In this document: positions 21,430 through 32,939 of the stretch, piece by piece
How positions within the stretch are numbered: the first letter of the stretch is position 1
How the letters are laid out: each line of letters starts with the position of its first letter
Source of the DNA: Heterocephalus glaber
Taxonomy: Eukaryota; Chordata; Mammalia; Rodentia; Bathyergidae
Assembly: GCF_000247695.1 (NCBI RefSeq)
Contig: NW_004624734.1
Span: forward strand, 32,269,331-32,333,330
DNA length: 64,000 nucleotides
Reading direction: 5' to 3'
Translations under genes and position numbers: made by a program
The notes under the pieces: model-generated
The model's database searches: none
Told to the model about the DNA's origin: nothing
Seen by the model: only the letters and a program-made list of their open reading frames with translations

Positions 21430-23320
21430 CCGCAGTGGAACTCAGAGCTGTGCAGACACTTAGTTTCCAGAGCTGAAACGAATGTCTGAAATGTCCAGCT
21501 TGACTTCTGGAATGTGTCAGGTAGCTTGAAAAGGAAAAGTCGGTGGCAAAGTGGGCTGTTCCCTAGGGGACCTGGCCAGGCAGGGAGGAGCCATTTTGAC
21601 CCGCATGGCTCATTGTCCAGTCGAGGTGATAGCTATGTCCCTGTGTGTGGAGATGGATGTATCTATGAACTTACGTCTCAACAGGTCTGGTCACAGCTCA
21701 CTGACTTCCCTGTCCTGAGCCTGGGGCCCAGTTCAGTGTTGCTTCTGAGCCTCCACTGGAGAAATGGGATCAGAATGCCTGTCGTGTCTGCCTTGAAGGC
21801 GGTTGTGAGGGAAGGCAGTGAAGGCTCTGGGTAACTGGCAAACCTCTTCCTGTCCCCAAAGAGCAGACAGGACAGTGAACATCCACTCTCATCTGCAGCA
21901 AGTGACCATGGTGCTGTCTCTGAAGGCTCTGGCGTCAGAGGTGCTCCCAGTATCCCGGGGGGGGGGGGGCAAGGTGACTGACTCCAGCCAGCTGTGGCAT
22001 GCACGGAGCCGACCAGCCACGCACCTCGGGCTCATCCCAGAGCCTTCTGTGTGGTCCTAAGAAACAAAACAACTTCATCCAGAAATTGCCATGTTCCTTA
22101 TGTGCAAGTCTACAAATTTGGTATTAAAAAATCCAAAAATAAAAGCCTCTCATTCTCTATCCCTCTACCTCTTTCTTACCACCCAGAGGCCCTCCCCAAA
22201 TGAATTAAGATTTCCTGATGTTTCTAGGCATAAATAAATATGTATGTAAATATTTACCCCCCCCCATTTAGTTCACACTGTTGTAAAATACTGTGTTTCT
22301 AGTTTTAAGAATGATGATGGCTTTTTCCCATGTCAGTTCATGCATGCGGGTCTTAACCTTACTTTTGAAAACTGTTGCACTGTACTCCACAGGATGATTA
22401 ACACCATACATTATTTAATTATAATATCCACTAATGGACATTTCGGTTTCTAAAAATATGATAAACATGGCTCAAGCGACCATCTTGGTTATATACACAT
22501 ATGTATCTTCAAGGCCTTGTGGGAATGGATCTCTGCAGGGTAAAGTTTTAGGCGTGTGGTAACCAGGACAAAAGTGACATTCATACTAGATTTTGTAAAT
22601 TGTTTTTTAAAAAAGTGATATCTATTTACATGGCAAGCTACATATCTGTCTTTTCACGTGAGAGGGGTAAAAGAAACAAAGGCGGTTGAGCATCTAATCA
22701 AACCTTGTGTCTTTGAAGCAGTTCTATGGTTATGGCTAATTACTTCCTGGGCCTGAACTGACTGGCTGGCCTCCCTGTCAGTCGTGCTTCTAAGGGTGCC
22801 CTGTGAAATGCTTGGAGACAGTCATCCCAAAGGGAGGGCTGTGGTCAGGGCTGGCCTCTCCTGGGCTCATGCACCCCTGTTTTCTGAGAGCACAGCAGAC
22901 ACAGCCTGCTGCCTGGTCCACTGGGCAGTCCCAGGGCCTCACAGGATACCAGCAAGGCAGAGGCCCCAAAGCCATGAGAAATGTAATTTTGATAAAGGTA
23001 TCCAGAATTTTGTGTTTGGAATCATCTAGAAAGAAGCAATTTTTAACCTTAAGTTTCATGTGTCGTGAGATTATATGGGTTTTATTTTGAGTCACATAGC
23101 AGACCTGTGCCATATCTTCAGGGCCAAGGACTTCCGCCAATACCTTCTCCCAGCCCCAAATCGTTGCAGGCTAAGTGGCTCGAAGGTCCTAGGACTTTCC
23201 AGTCCTTCATGGAGACCCTGCTTGCTGGATTCTAGAGATAGGCTTCATTTCAGTGATATATTCAGATTACTTATGTTACAAGGTGGCGAAGGGGATTTCG
23301 TCAGAAAGCAGGTAAAGAAT
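21430..23320. other. Single-copy stretch without a gene
   Basis: A G run of about 15 lies at 21957-21971. The 22060-22480 part is AT-rich and may be a worn LINE. Open frames are all under 117 codons and overlap on opposite strands. Confidence 0.4.
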
Positions 23321-23321
23321 C

Positions 23322-23458
23322 TGGTGAGGTAGTGTGCACCTGTTTTCTGGGCTACTCCAGAGGCTGAGGCAGAAGGATCATTTGAGTCCAGGGATTTGAG
23401 ACCACCCTGAGGAATAGAGAGAGACTTTATTTAAACAAACAAACAAACAAACAAACGG
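23322..23458 (+). repeat. B1-like SINE with CAAA tail
   Basis: GGTGAGGTAGTGTGCACCTG, GAGGCTGAGGCAGAAGGATC and GAGAGAGACTTTATTTAAA give a plus-strand 7SL-derived monomer. It ends in a (CAAA)n run at about 23433-23457. Confidence 0.75.
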
Positions 23459-23837
23459 AAACAGAAGATACCCAGCAGTGTTGATATTCAAGCAATTTTT
23501 TCTCTTTATTAGAAGCTTGTTCCATCAACAGAGAAGGACTTTAAAAGTTTAAGAAATTGTTACTTTATATTCAAAGTCCCAGAGACACAAGAAGAGAGAA
23601 ATGTGACATTAGAATTTCACTATCTTCTTAGGCTGTAGCACATATCTGTGCTTATAGTAAATATAAATAAATGGGTTTATACCTACTAATAATATTTTAA
23701 TTAATTTTATTGGTACATTTTAGGTATAACCTACTAATAATTTATATAGCTATAAATAGTTTTTCATCAAGTTGGATTGAATCAGATCATGCTTGTATTC
23801 CCACAAACCAAAGTCAAATATGTGTTATTCACAATGG

Positions 23838-23926
23838 GGCAAAAGTCAAGCACTTCTGAGATAGGAGGATCTTGAGGTCAAGGCCAGCCTAGGCTATATA
23901 GTAAGACCCTGTCTCAAAAAAGACAA
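23838..23926 (+). repeat. B1 SINE, 5'-truncated
   Basis: AGCACTTCTGAGATAGGAGG, AAGGCCAGCCTAGGC and AGACCCTGTCTCAAAAAAG form the 3' two-thirds of a plus-strand B1. Confidence 0.85.
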
Positions 23927-24029
23927 ATGCTTTACTCCCTCCTGGAGGTTCTTAATTTTTACTATTTTATTACCTATGGGAAAACCCATTTCATGTAGGA
24001 AGTAGGGAAGTAAAACCTTGCATTTCCAC

Positions 24030-24175
24030 TGCATGCTAAGCACAGTGCCTCAGATACCCTCCCACCATTACCAGGTGTATTACTATTTCATCAGAGAAGA
24101 ACCAGAAGGTTGCAGAAGGTTCTCAGGGTCACTCAGGGGACAGGGCAGATCCAGGGTTCAGATCCAGGCCCGAGT
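24030..24175 (-). repeat. MIR SINE, reverse, diverged
   Basis: GCTAAGCACAGTGCCTCAGA at the left and GGGTCACTCAGGGGACAG to the right fit a reverse MIR. Confidence 0.5.
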
Positions 24176-24799
24176 GACTGAAGACCTTTTTCAGTGTCAC
24201 TCCCTGCCTCTGCAGTGTCAGGCCTGCCTGAGTTGGTTCATTTCCAGAAGACCAGCTCATCACTGAGTTTCAGACCTGAGTGTGAACAGAGCCCCTGGTC
24301 CCCTACCTTTCGAGCCACTGAATGTCACATGTCTGTAGTGTACTGTCACTGCTGAGGGATGTCATCCAGGATACAGGAGTGGGCACAGATGGCAAAGAGG
24401 CTTGTGGTGGTTGTGGGTGATGTAGCTTCATGGGCTACTCACCCAGGGCCCAAGCTCTCCTGTGGGTCCTGATCACCATCTGTGGGCTGCTCCTCTTTTG
24501 GGTGAGGCTGGAGTGGCCACCACAGAGTATACTTGTGTTCCTTTGTCCATTTATCCCCTGGGCTTCATTTCTCTTTATCATGGCTGCTGAGGATGGAACA
24601 GCAGCAAAAGCTTATCTCTGCCCTCCAAGAGCTTCCAGAAAGCAGGGGACATATGAGCAACCAGCAAAGTGATGCTCCGAGCGCTGTTCTGTGTGTGGCT
24701 GATGAAAGAAGGTGCTGCAGAACCTTAGAAGTCACATCTAAGGCCTCAGTGGTGCAGAGAAGCTGGCAGGTGAAGGGGAGGGAAAGGGTCTTTATTTAC

Positions 24800-24955
24800 A
24801 CTTAACAGCCACTGTCTTAGTGCTTCATAAGGGCTGACTTGTTTAACCCTGACCATAATCGTATGGGTGGGTACTATTAACAGCCCCATTTTGTAGACGA
24901 CAAAACTCAGGCACAGAGAGGCAGATGATTTGTCTAAGGTCACCCAGCTAGGACC
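24800..24955 (-). repeat. MIR SINE, reverse
   Basis: CCATTTTGTAGACGACAAAA, CTCAGGCACAGAGAGGC and AAGGTCACCCAGCTAGG are reverse MIR core and 5' sequences in order. Confidence 0.75.
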
Positions 24956-24957
24956 CA

Positions 24958-25250
24958 TGGAGGTGGGCACATCTCTGTAAGCCCAGCACTCTGGGAAGCT
25001 GACAGGAAGACTGAAAGTTTGAGCCTAGCCTGGCAATTGAATGACTTAGTGAAACCCTGTCTCCAAATAAATTTTATTTATTTAATTTTTGGTACTGGGG
25101 ATCGAACTCAGGACCTTGCGGTTTCGAGTCAGGCGCTGAAACCACTGAGCTAAATCCCCGGCCCTCCAAATAAATTTAAAAAAAAAGGGTTGGGATGTAG
25201 CTCAGTATGAGGCTCTGGGTTCAATCCCCAATACTACAAGACCAAAAAAA
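24958..25250 (+). repeat. B1-dID composite SINE split by a young ID
   Basis: A worn B1 (TAAGCCCAGCACTCTGGGAA to CCCTGTCTCCAAATAAA) is followed, after an inserted ID, by an ID part (GGGTTGGGATGTAGCTCAG to TTCAATCCCCAATACTAC). The B1 to ID order is that of rodent B1-dID dimers. Confidence 0.8.
25061..25177 (-). repeat. Young ID SINE with perfect target-site duplication
   Basis: The minus-strand body lies at about 25089-25163. CTCCAAATAAATTT is repeated exactly at 25061-25074 and 25164-25177, placing it in the A-rich linker of the older composite SINE. Confidence 0.94.
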
Positions 25251-25317
25251 AAAAATGCTCCTGGATAGAGAGCCCTGGGATGTTCCTGGTAAAAGGATGA
25301 TCGTTCCTTTTGTCTTT

Positions 25318-25446
25318 AACTTTTTGTTTGTTTGTTTTTGAGACAGGGTCTACTATGTAATCCAGGCTGGCCTTGAACTTGCAGACATCCTCCTGCCTCA
25401 GTCTCCCAGGTGCTGGGATTATAGGCATGAGCCACCATGCCTGGCA
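25318..25446 (-). repeat. B1 SINE
   Basis: A TTTG-rich run, GAGACAGGGTCTACTATG, CCAGGCTGGCCTTGAACTTG and GGGATTATAGGCATGAGCC give a reverse B1 without the internal duplication. AAGGATGAYC on both sides looks like its target duplication. Confidence 0.88.
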
Positions 25447-25449
25447 AGG

Positions 25450-26785
25450 ATGACCTGTTCAAGGAGATGAAAAACAGAAGTCAGCAAGGTGGAGAGTCGG
25501 AGACAGGGGTATTGGGGAATGAGAAGGAAGGGGAAACCAACCCGGCAAATGCTGCTGACAGGTCAGGAGGATGCCGACTGGCTGAGAGCTGACCCTAAAC
25601 TAGAGCAATTCTAGGGGGTCCATGGGAACAAAGTCCTATTATAAAGGGTTAAAAAAAACTGAAGAAGAGAGGACATACTGACTGACAATAAATAATTCTG
25701 TTGAGGAATTTAAAAGGAAGAAGAAAAAGAGAGTGGAGCTAAAGGGTGACCTAGTTCCCAGGGTCTTCCTGGATGGGGTGGGATAATGTGTCTGTGCACT
25801 ACTGTGAGTGCTTCAGTGGAGAAGGGGAAACATAGTGGACGGAGGGTGCACCTAGCACACCAGGGCACGGAATCCAGGATGAGTAAGATGTGTATGTACC
25901 ATTTCCCTGAGATGAAGGTAATTGTTATGTAGCACAAATATATAATAATAATAAAACTGAAAAGATTATAAGATTTTGGAAAAAATCCAAGGTGGTGGGG
26001 AGATCTGGCCTTAGACAGGAGGGCCAGGGAGGGTGGCCCAAGAGTCCTTCAGTAGTGGGCCCCTGAGCAGTTCCTTCTCCAGAGACACTGAGCTGACTTT
26101 CCCCTTGTCCTCTCTGAGATCTGAGCAGAGCCGTGAAAAGAGGGAAAGAATGTTCCCCTCTGGACACTGCCAGGGCTGAAGGGCGTCTCTGGGATGTAGC
26201 CTCAGGCTGTCAACAGCCTTTGCTGGAGGTGCAGGCTGAGGAGGGTCAGTTGTATCAACCAGCCGGGGAGATTTCTCCAAGGCTCTTGTTTGCGGTATCC
26301 CTGGAACTCTGAGGACACAGGCCAAGGGATTCCTGCAGCTTTGGAATGGTCACGAATCCACCCATAACAGACAAGATGCTGCTGATGGAATTGCTGCAAG
26401 TTAACTCGAAACTTACCTTACAGAATTTCTTGTGCACAAAATTGGCCAATCAGGGCCCTTGGGTGATTTATTCTTTATCCAGTTTTAAACCTAGGAAATG
26501 TGCTGCCCGTAGCAGGTAGCGCCTGCTTTGTCCCAGCAATCTGAAGTCTATCTTCCCAGCCTAGTTGTATTTGACAGATAAAGACATACACAAAAAGAAG
26601 GGAGGAACTAAATTTGGAGAGCTTTGAACACAGCATCAGGGAATTCCCGATTAGGGAAAACTTCCTCTGGTTATCCAAAAAGAATTGGCTAAATGAGGCA
26701 GATTCATCAGTGATATAAGACAACCAGCATACCACAGGCCTGGTTACTTCATTAACCACTTTCTCATTTAAAATAAAAGTTTAAA
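25450..26785. other. Single-copy stretch without a gene
   Basis: An unremarkable mixture, AT-rich near 25900-25990. No exon, repeat or RNA was recognised. Confidence 0.4.
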
Positions 26786-26789
26786 AAAA

Positions 26790-26885
26790 TAATATATAGG
26801 GGCCCGGGATTTAGCTCAGTGGTTTTGCCACCTGCTGCGCAAGTGCAAGGACCTGAGTTCGATCCCTGGTACCAAAAAAAAAAAA

Positions 26886-26923
<38 letters not shown>

Positions 26924-26925
26924 GC
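26790..26925 (+). repeat. ID SINE followed by (TA)n(GA)n microsatellite
   Basis: The body runs from about 26799 (GGGGCCCGGGATTTAGCTCAG) to GGTACC at 26873 and has the CCTGCTGCGCAAG subfamily signature. The A tail passes into (TA)n at about 26886-26901 and (GA)n to about 26922, next to an ATATATAG flank copy. The microsatellite probably grew from tail plus target duplication. Confidence 0.9.
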
Positions 26926-26999
26926 ATATTACCCCCCCCATTTCTGTCACTTTGTCACTTTCTCTTTTCTCCAATTTATTGTAGGTTGTATCTTAAATT

Positions 27000-28190
27000 G
27001 TTTTCCTACAAAGTAATAAAATGTAAATGCCGGGTTTAGGGATGCTAATGTTTCAGGATGGCTGAGCATGAATTCCCAACCAGTTCTGGGTTGAGGGGCC
27101 CACAAGGAAGCTATAAGAACTGAGTGGGAGGTGGAGAGGAGAAAGGAAAACAGAAGTTCCCCATTGTTCTAGTTGGAGAAAGCTGCAATTTAGGAAACCA
27201 TGTGTGATTTGATGTGAGTGGGAGACCTTCAGGAGGGAGTCAGCACACTGACTCTCCAGAGGCCAGTGGTCTTAAGGGTGCAGCCCCACAGGACAGTTTC
27301 TGCAGGTCAAGAGGAGGAGAGGAGGAGGCTCCAGCTCTAGGAGGCTGGGCTTCCCTCATGCTGAGAGGGAAAGGAGAAAGGGTGCAGCCCCCCCTGGAAC
27401 TCTGTGGAATAGGACACATCAGGTCCTTGGGATGGGGTCGGTTTTGTCCCTCGAAGGATTTTCTGGTGTGTGATGGTAATTGGTTTAGGCATGGATTCCC
27501 GTGCATAAATCTGTTGATCTTGTGGAATAGAGAGTACCTAAGCTCCAGGGTGGAAAGGTTTCACAAAAGAAGGTGACTTGGGTTTCATATTTTTGGATGG
27601 AAAATCCAATTTTTGATGCACTTGCAGGAAGGCTGATCCCAGCAGGGATTCTGGGGGCAGCTGGGCGATGCACAGATGGAGGAATGGATGAAAGGTGAGG
27701 AGTATGTGAGGAGGCTTAGGAGGTTGCCAGGGGGACCAGACAGACACGAAGACCAGGGGAGTGGGAGAGAGGTTGGAAACCTCCATTAACAAGTGAGAGT
27801 TTTATCATAGCCAAGTGCTATTAGGGCAAGGTGATTTGATACAAAGGAACCTTGAGGATTAGAAAGGCTGCGTGAGGGGAATCCGAGAAGGGGCTTCACT
27901 CAGCTTGCAGGTGTGGCATGAGGCTTTAAAATTGTGAAGCGAGAGAGGACTCTGAAATGGGAACGATGCTGAGGAAGAACCCTCGGATTGCTGGAGAACC
28001 CCAAAGAGGACATGGAGGAGTTGTCCGGTGAGGTGAGCTTAAGTGGGGAGACAGCACTGAGATAAACAGGGTAACAAAGCCATGGAGATGCCCAAGGTGT
28101 GATTTGCAGCTGTTGCTGGTTCCTGAGGCCCCACAGTGTGCGACCTGATGGACCTCCCTGTGTATCCCCAGAGTCTATGCGTAGCTGACA
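27000..28190. other. Single-copy stretch without a gene
   Basis: Purine-rich on the plus strand, with open frames of at most 120 codons. No coding or repeat family was recognised. Confidence 0.4.
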
Positions 28191-28194
28191 CACC

Positions 28195-28385
28195 TTTTTT
28201 TCCCCCCGCACTAGGGACCAAACCCAGGACCTTCAGACTGAGCCCATTTTTTATTTTTATTTTTTAAATTTTGAGATGGGCTTTTGCTAAGTTGTGAACT
28301 TTCCCAGCCTGAGCTCAAACTTGCAATCTTTCTACCTCAGTCTCTCAGAATGCTGGGATTATAGGCATGTGCCATCATGCCTCAT
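28195..28385 (-). repeat. B1/ID composite SINE, reverse, truncated
   Basis: An ID remnant (CTAGGGACCAAACCCAGG) is joined by a T-rich linker to a reverse B1 (TTGAGATGGGCTTTTGC to TTATAGGCATGTGCCATC). Confidence 0.75.
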
Positions 28386-28411
28386 TATTTGTTGAATGAG
28401 TGAATGTACGA

Positions 28412-29000
28412 AAAAATAACAACTAAAATGCTTTTGAAACTGCTGCAGAAAATAGTGTGGCAGTTTCTTCATTAAACATAGAATTACCAGATGATCCAAC
28501 AATTTCATTCCTAGGTAACTATCAAAAAGAACTGATCCAGGGACTTGAATGAATATTTGCATGTGCATGTTGATAGCAGCATTATTTACAGTAGAAAAAA
28601 GGATGAAAACAACGTAACTAACCATTAATGGTTGAGTGAATAAGAGAAATATGGGCTATCCATACAATGGAATGTTATTCAGTCTTTAAAAAGAAGGAAA
28701 TTCTGACACATGCTACAATAAGGATGAACCTTGTGGACATTGTGGCAAGTGAAATAAACCCGTAACAAAGGGACAAGAACTGTATAGTTCCACTTGTAGA
28801 AATATCTAGAATAGTCTAATTCATAGAAACAGAAAGTAGGTGGCCAAGGGCAGGGGAAGAGAGGAATGTAGAGTTGTTTTTCAATTGATTTAGGGTTTCA
28901 TTTTGGGAAGACAACAAACTTGCAGATAAGGGATTCTGGCAACAGATGGTGGTGAGGTTACACAACAATTAAAATGGATAAATAGAAATTTGATATAACA
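28412..29000 (+). mobile_element. Old LINE-1 3' fragment
   Basis: AGATGATCCAACAATTTCAT, AGCAGCATTATTTACAGTAG and ATACAATGGAATGTTATTCA are plus-strand L1 ORF2 3'-end sequence. AGAACTGTATAGTTCCACTT and the following part are L1 3' UTR-like. All frames are broken. Confidence 0.85.
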
Positions 29001-29099
29001 TATATTTACCATGATAAACCAGGAAAAAGTCACACCCTTCAAATATGGCACAAACAAGATGTACTGAGCACACAGATGTGTTAAAATGTTTCTTAACCC

Positions 29100-30345
29100 C
29101 CCCACCAAGCTTTCGTCAGGTCCTTCTCTCAGGGACCTTGTGAGTCACGTGCTGTCATTCCCTCAGTGAGTGCCGGGCAGCACAATAGGCGCTTTACCTC
29201 TACAGCTTCTCATGGGGAAACCCTGCAGTGTGGGTCCCTGTGTTCACTTACACATGTGGACAGGAGCCTTGGAGACAAACAGAAGCAGGCCCAGGTCGGC
29301 AGGTGCTGCAGCAGGCTCACGGTTCCGGCCTGGGGGAGCCTATCCCAGGTTGTTTCTTTCTGTCCACGTCCACCACTACCAAGATTAGGAGACTCACAGA
29401 GCAGTTGGCAGGGTTCACTCGAGAGGCAGATGTTAAGTACCTAGTGAATACTCAGCTTCCTGCCTGTGACTAACAAGTAGAAAATATGAGGCCTGCCCTC
29501 ATAGCAGTGGCTGAGGTACACAGGGCTACATGGCAGACACTAGTACAGCACTATGCAGGAATGTGTGGGATCCAAAGGGAGTTGAGGGGTGGCGAAGGTA
29601 GGCAGACTTCTGGGGTCAGGCTTCCTAGGAAGGCGTTTCAGAGCCCATATTATGTTCCATGTAGCAAAAAATCTAATTGTGTAAATATGAATGATCTAAC
29701 ACAAACTCACAATCCCTTATCTGCAAGTTTGAAATCCAAGGATCAAAGCTCTCAGGAAAAAAAGTTGTTTTCCCAGGAAGAAAGGGTCTCTCTTCCTCCC
29801 TCCCTTATCTTCTTTCTCTCTCATTTGGAGCTAAATTGAGGGCACAGGGCCCGGAGAGGCCGGGTGCTCAGTCTGGCCTTTACCCTGTCGCATGCTCTGA
29901 CACGTAAGTGGCCTGCTCATGTCTATTGCTAGTGCCCTTTCTACTGAAAGAGGAAGCAGCCACAGAAGATCCCCTTCGCCCACTCTCTGTGGCCTCAAGA
30001 GGAACCTGGATGTGATTTGGATTTTTTGAAGAAATTTGCTTTGTTGTGGTCTGATCTAACTTCTTCATTTGCTAGTCTGACTGGGACCGCAGGTGACTGT
30101 GCCTCTGTGGGGACCAACCAAAGGGACTCTTTCAGCCAGGCACCTCTGAAGCGGGATTTTCCAGCCCTGGCTCCATGACTCCCTTGTGCCTTCAGTTACC
30201 TCAAGGGCTGCTGGGACCTTCTCAAGGCAAAACTTAAATATTGAAATAAACACTCTACAAAAATAAAACCGTGGGAAAAAATAAGCTTATACCAACCATT
30301 TTTAAAATTTTTTATTTTTATCTTGGAGAGTAGAGGGGAAAAGAG
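29100..30345. other. Single-copy stretch without a gene
   Basis: No exon or strong repeat. The 29190-29500 part resembles a worn MIR region but I could not align it by eye. Confidence 0.35.
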
Positions 30346-30347
30346 AA

Positions 30348-30539
30348 TTATACTCTTTTATTTTTAATTTTTTAAAATTTTTTGTTTTTTTGAGACAGGG
30401 TTTCACTTTGTAGTTCAGGCTGGCTTTGAACTCGCTATGTAGCCCAGGCGAGTCTTGAACTCTTGGTGACCCTCCTGCCTCTGCCTCCCAAGTGCTGGGA
30501 TTATAGGTGCGTGCCACCATGGCCAGCTATACTCTTTTT
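30348..30539 (-). repeat. B1 SINE with target-site duplication
   Basis: GAGACAGGGTTTCACTTTG, the duplicated GTAGTTCAGGCTGG/GTAGCCCAGGCGAG module and GTGCTGGGATTATAGGTGCG mark a reverse full-length B1. ATACTCTTTT flanks it near 30350-30359 and 30529-30539. Confidence 0.92.
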
Positions 30540-30889
30540 GAAGATACCAGCATTCTTAAAACATGGGCAAGCAGACAATGCATGGGAGCTCTGGATTCTA
30601 GTCTTGGCTTTCTCATCTCCTTGTGATATAGCACTTTGGACAGGTCTCTGGAATTCCTAGTGAAAAGGGGATAAAGATGGGTCTGCGTGGTTACTGGGAG
30701 GCTTAAGCAAGACAGGGTCCACCAATAGCTTTCGCAGATTCTAAGGCTTGATGGTGAGAGGATAATGCTACCTCTTCGTCATCCTAGAGTAGAAAGTCTT
30801 CCTTCTTGCTTCAATTCTGCTTTCCTGATGGAGGGGGATCTGATGTGCATCACTCAGGGCTCCTGATACCAACACTTCTCCCTATGTCA

Positions 30890-31240
30890 CAATTTCCATG
30901 TTAGTCAGTCTAAGACAGCCCATGCTGCTGTGATGAAGAAGGCCCCAAGTTTCAGTGGCTGAAACAATTAAGCTTTCTTTCTTGCTCTGATGCAGATGGG
31001 AAGAACCTTTTTCCATCTGGTAGCCAGGCCACCCTGGGCCATAAGGTCACAGTGGCAGGGGATAAAGGATTGAGGCGGTACATCATCTCTTACTATTTGG
31101 GTCCAGAAGTGACACGTGTCACTTACAGTCCACTGGCCAGAATTATTCAGATGATCCCTCCCAAACTGCAAAGGAGACTGGTAAATGTTAGCACAGAGCA
31201 CGGATATTTGGATGGGCACAGATCCCTCTACCTCGTTTTC
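30890..31240. repeat. Second copy of the unnamed old repeat
   Basis: Same block order as 5060-5350 (AGAAGTGACACGTGTCACTT, CCACTGGCCAGAATTATTC). It begins with TAAGACAGCCCATGCTGCTG and GGCTGAAACAATTAAGC, in a pattern reminiscent of LTR-derived repeats. Confidence 0.45.
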
Positions 31241-31249
31241 TTATCTCTA

Positions 31250-32735
31250 AATGTCAGGATTGGACTGGCTGACCTCAGAGCCGGCACTACCCAGCTTTAT
31301 TCTAGGATTGTGTGAGCCAGAGACCCGGAAGTTGATGACCCATAGCTGGTGATGGTACCCTGGCTTACTGCACAGCTTCCCTGGGACAAACTGCACCTCT
31401 CCTCAAGTATTAGTTTTATTTCCCTACTCTTTCCCAGACCATCGCTAAGCTCTTTTCCCCTCTGCTGCCCTTTCATGACCTCAAGCCCCAAATATGTCCA
31501 GCCTGTGAGGTCAAATAACCCTAGATCAGTGCAAATGTTTCCCCTTCTGGAAGAAATGAGGCCTGTCTTGGAGCAGGACACTGATTAGGAGCCGACAACC
31601 AGGCTGCTGCGGACTGGGACCACCTGTACCACCTAGCCCTGGGATCCCGCTTTCCCTCCAGCATCTCTGGAGGAACTCAGGAATAATTCTAAAGGCTCCC
31701 CATTTGTTTTCTCCTCCTTCCCTCTCTATTTGTGTACCCCCTACAATGTACCATCTACACTGATCAGTAGAAAAATAACAGCTGAATAGTTGGTCTGTGT
31801 GTCTAAATGGGCAGGTCAGGAATTTGCCACGGATGCAGTGCTCCTTAGCTTCAGCAAGGGCTTGTTAGAAGCCAGAAGAAGGGGTTGATGTGCTCAAGCC
31901 AAGCCTGGGCCATAACATCAGGTCGCATGCTGCTGGTCTGACCTCATGCACAGCCCCACTGTGAAAACTGGCTTCTGCCTATTTAAGGTGGATACTTGGT
32001 ATCCACCTTAAGGTTCGTTTTGTTTCATTAGTGCATCCTCATTGTGGTCACCTGGCCTGCACTTCAGCTCTTGACAGGAATGTCAGAGACCTCTGAACGT
32101 GGCTTCTCCTCAATCCCTTATCGCCACTGAGCAACTTGCCAGCCAGAGCATCTGCCCTGTCAGGGTGAGGGGCTCCCAAATCTAAGTGGTTCTGCACCTG
32201 GACATATGCTCCCAGTGCTCCTTGGCTCTTCTAAAATTCTGTGACTTTCTTTCCATTGAAAAGTGGAACCTATGCCTCTTTCCTTGAATGGGACAGTCCT
32301 GTGACTGTTTTGATTGGTATGGTATAGAGAAAGGGATATTCTGTGACTTGTGAGGCTGGTTCTATGACTGTTCTGCCTGGTTCTCCTGAAATACTCGCCT
32401 TGGGAACCCAGCTGCCATGCTTGAGAAATCCCAGCCACACAGAGAGGCCACATATAGTTCTACACATGGCTGTCCTGGAGGAGCCCAGGCTTTGATTCAT
32501 TCCAACACAGGTACCAGACATGTGGAAGAGGAAGCCTCTAGATAAGTCCATCCCCAACTGATCAGTTCAGTCCCACTCTCTTACCTTTGTCATCTTGTCA
32601 TATACTTTCCCCACCCAAAGCCCTAGGGCTGGAGTAGATAGAGAAGCCTTCCCTTCTGTGCTCTGTCCAAATTCCTGATTCAGAAATCTGTGGGCAGAAG
32701 AAAACGATTGATGTTTCATAGCACCAAGTTTGAAA
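31250..32735. other. Single-copy stretch without a gene, containing a perfect hairpin
   Basis: The notable object is the inverted repeat at 31983-32011. The rest holds short overlapping open frames only. Confidence 0.4.
31983..32011. repeat. Perfect 13-bp inverted repeat with 3-nt loop
   Basis: TTAAGGTGGATAC (31983-31995) and its exact complement GTATCCACCTTAA (31999-32011) are separated by TTG. Nothing nearby marks it as a transposon end. Confidence 0.9.
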
Positions 32736-32737
32736 TA

Positions 32738-32930
32738 CAGTGGTACCTTGATTTATGGACTCAATTCTCTCCACGATTCTAGTCACAAACCGAACTGGCC
32801 AAGAACTGAATCAAATTTCTCCATAAGGTCAGCACTGAACCTAACCATTGAATTTGATCCCATTCTCATTCAACTCGGTTTATGATCAGAATCGTGGAAA
32901 GAATCAAGTTCGTGAACCGAGATACCCTTG
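32738..32930. mobile_element. Palindromic Tigger-type MITE with TA duplication
   Basis: The element starts CAGTGGTACCTTGATTTATG and its right end reads, in complement, CAAGGGTATCTCGGTTCACG. Similarity between arms extends about 50 bp and includes CTCCACGATTCT near the left and its counterpart near 32891. TA dinucleotides flank it at 32736-32737 and 32931-32932, as expected for pogo/Tc1-type insertion. At 193 bp it has no coding room and must have been mobilised in trans. Confidence 0.85.
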
Positions 32931-32939
32931 TAGTTTATT

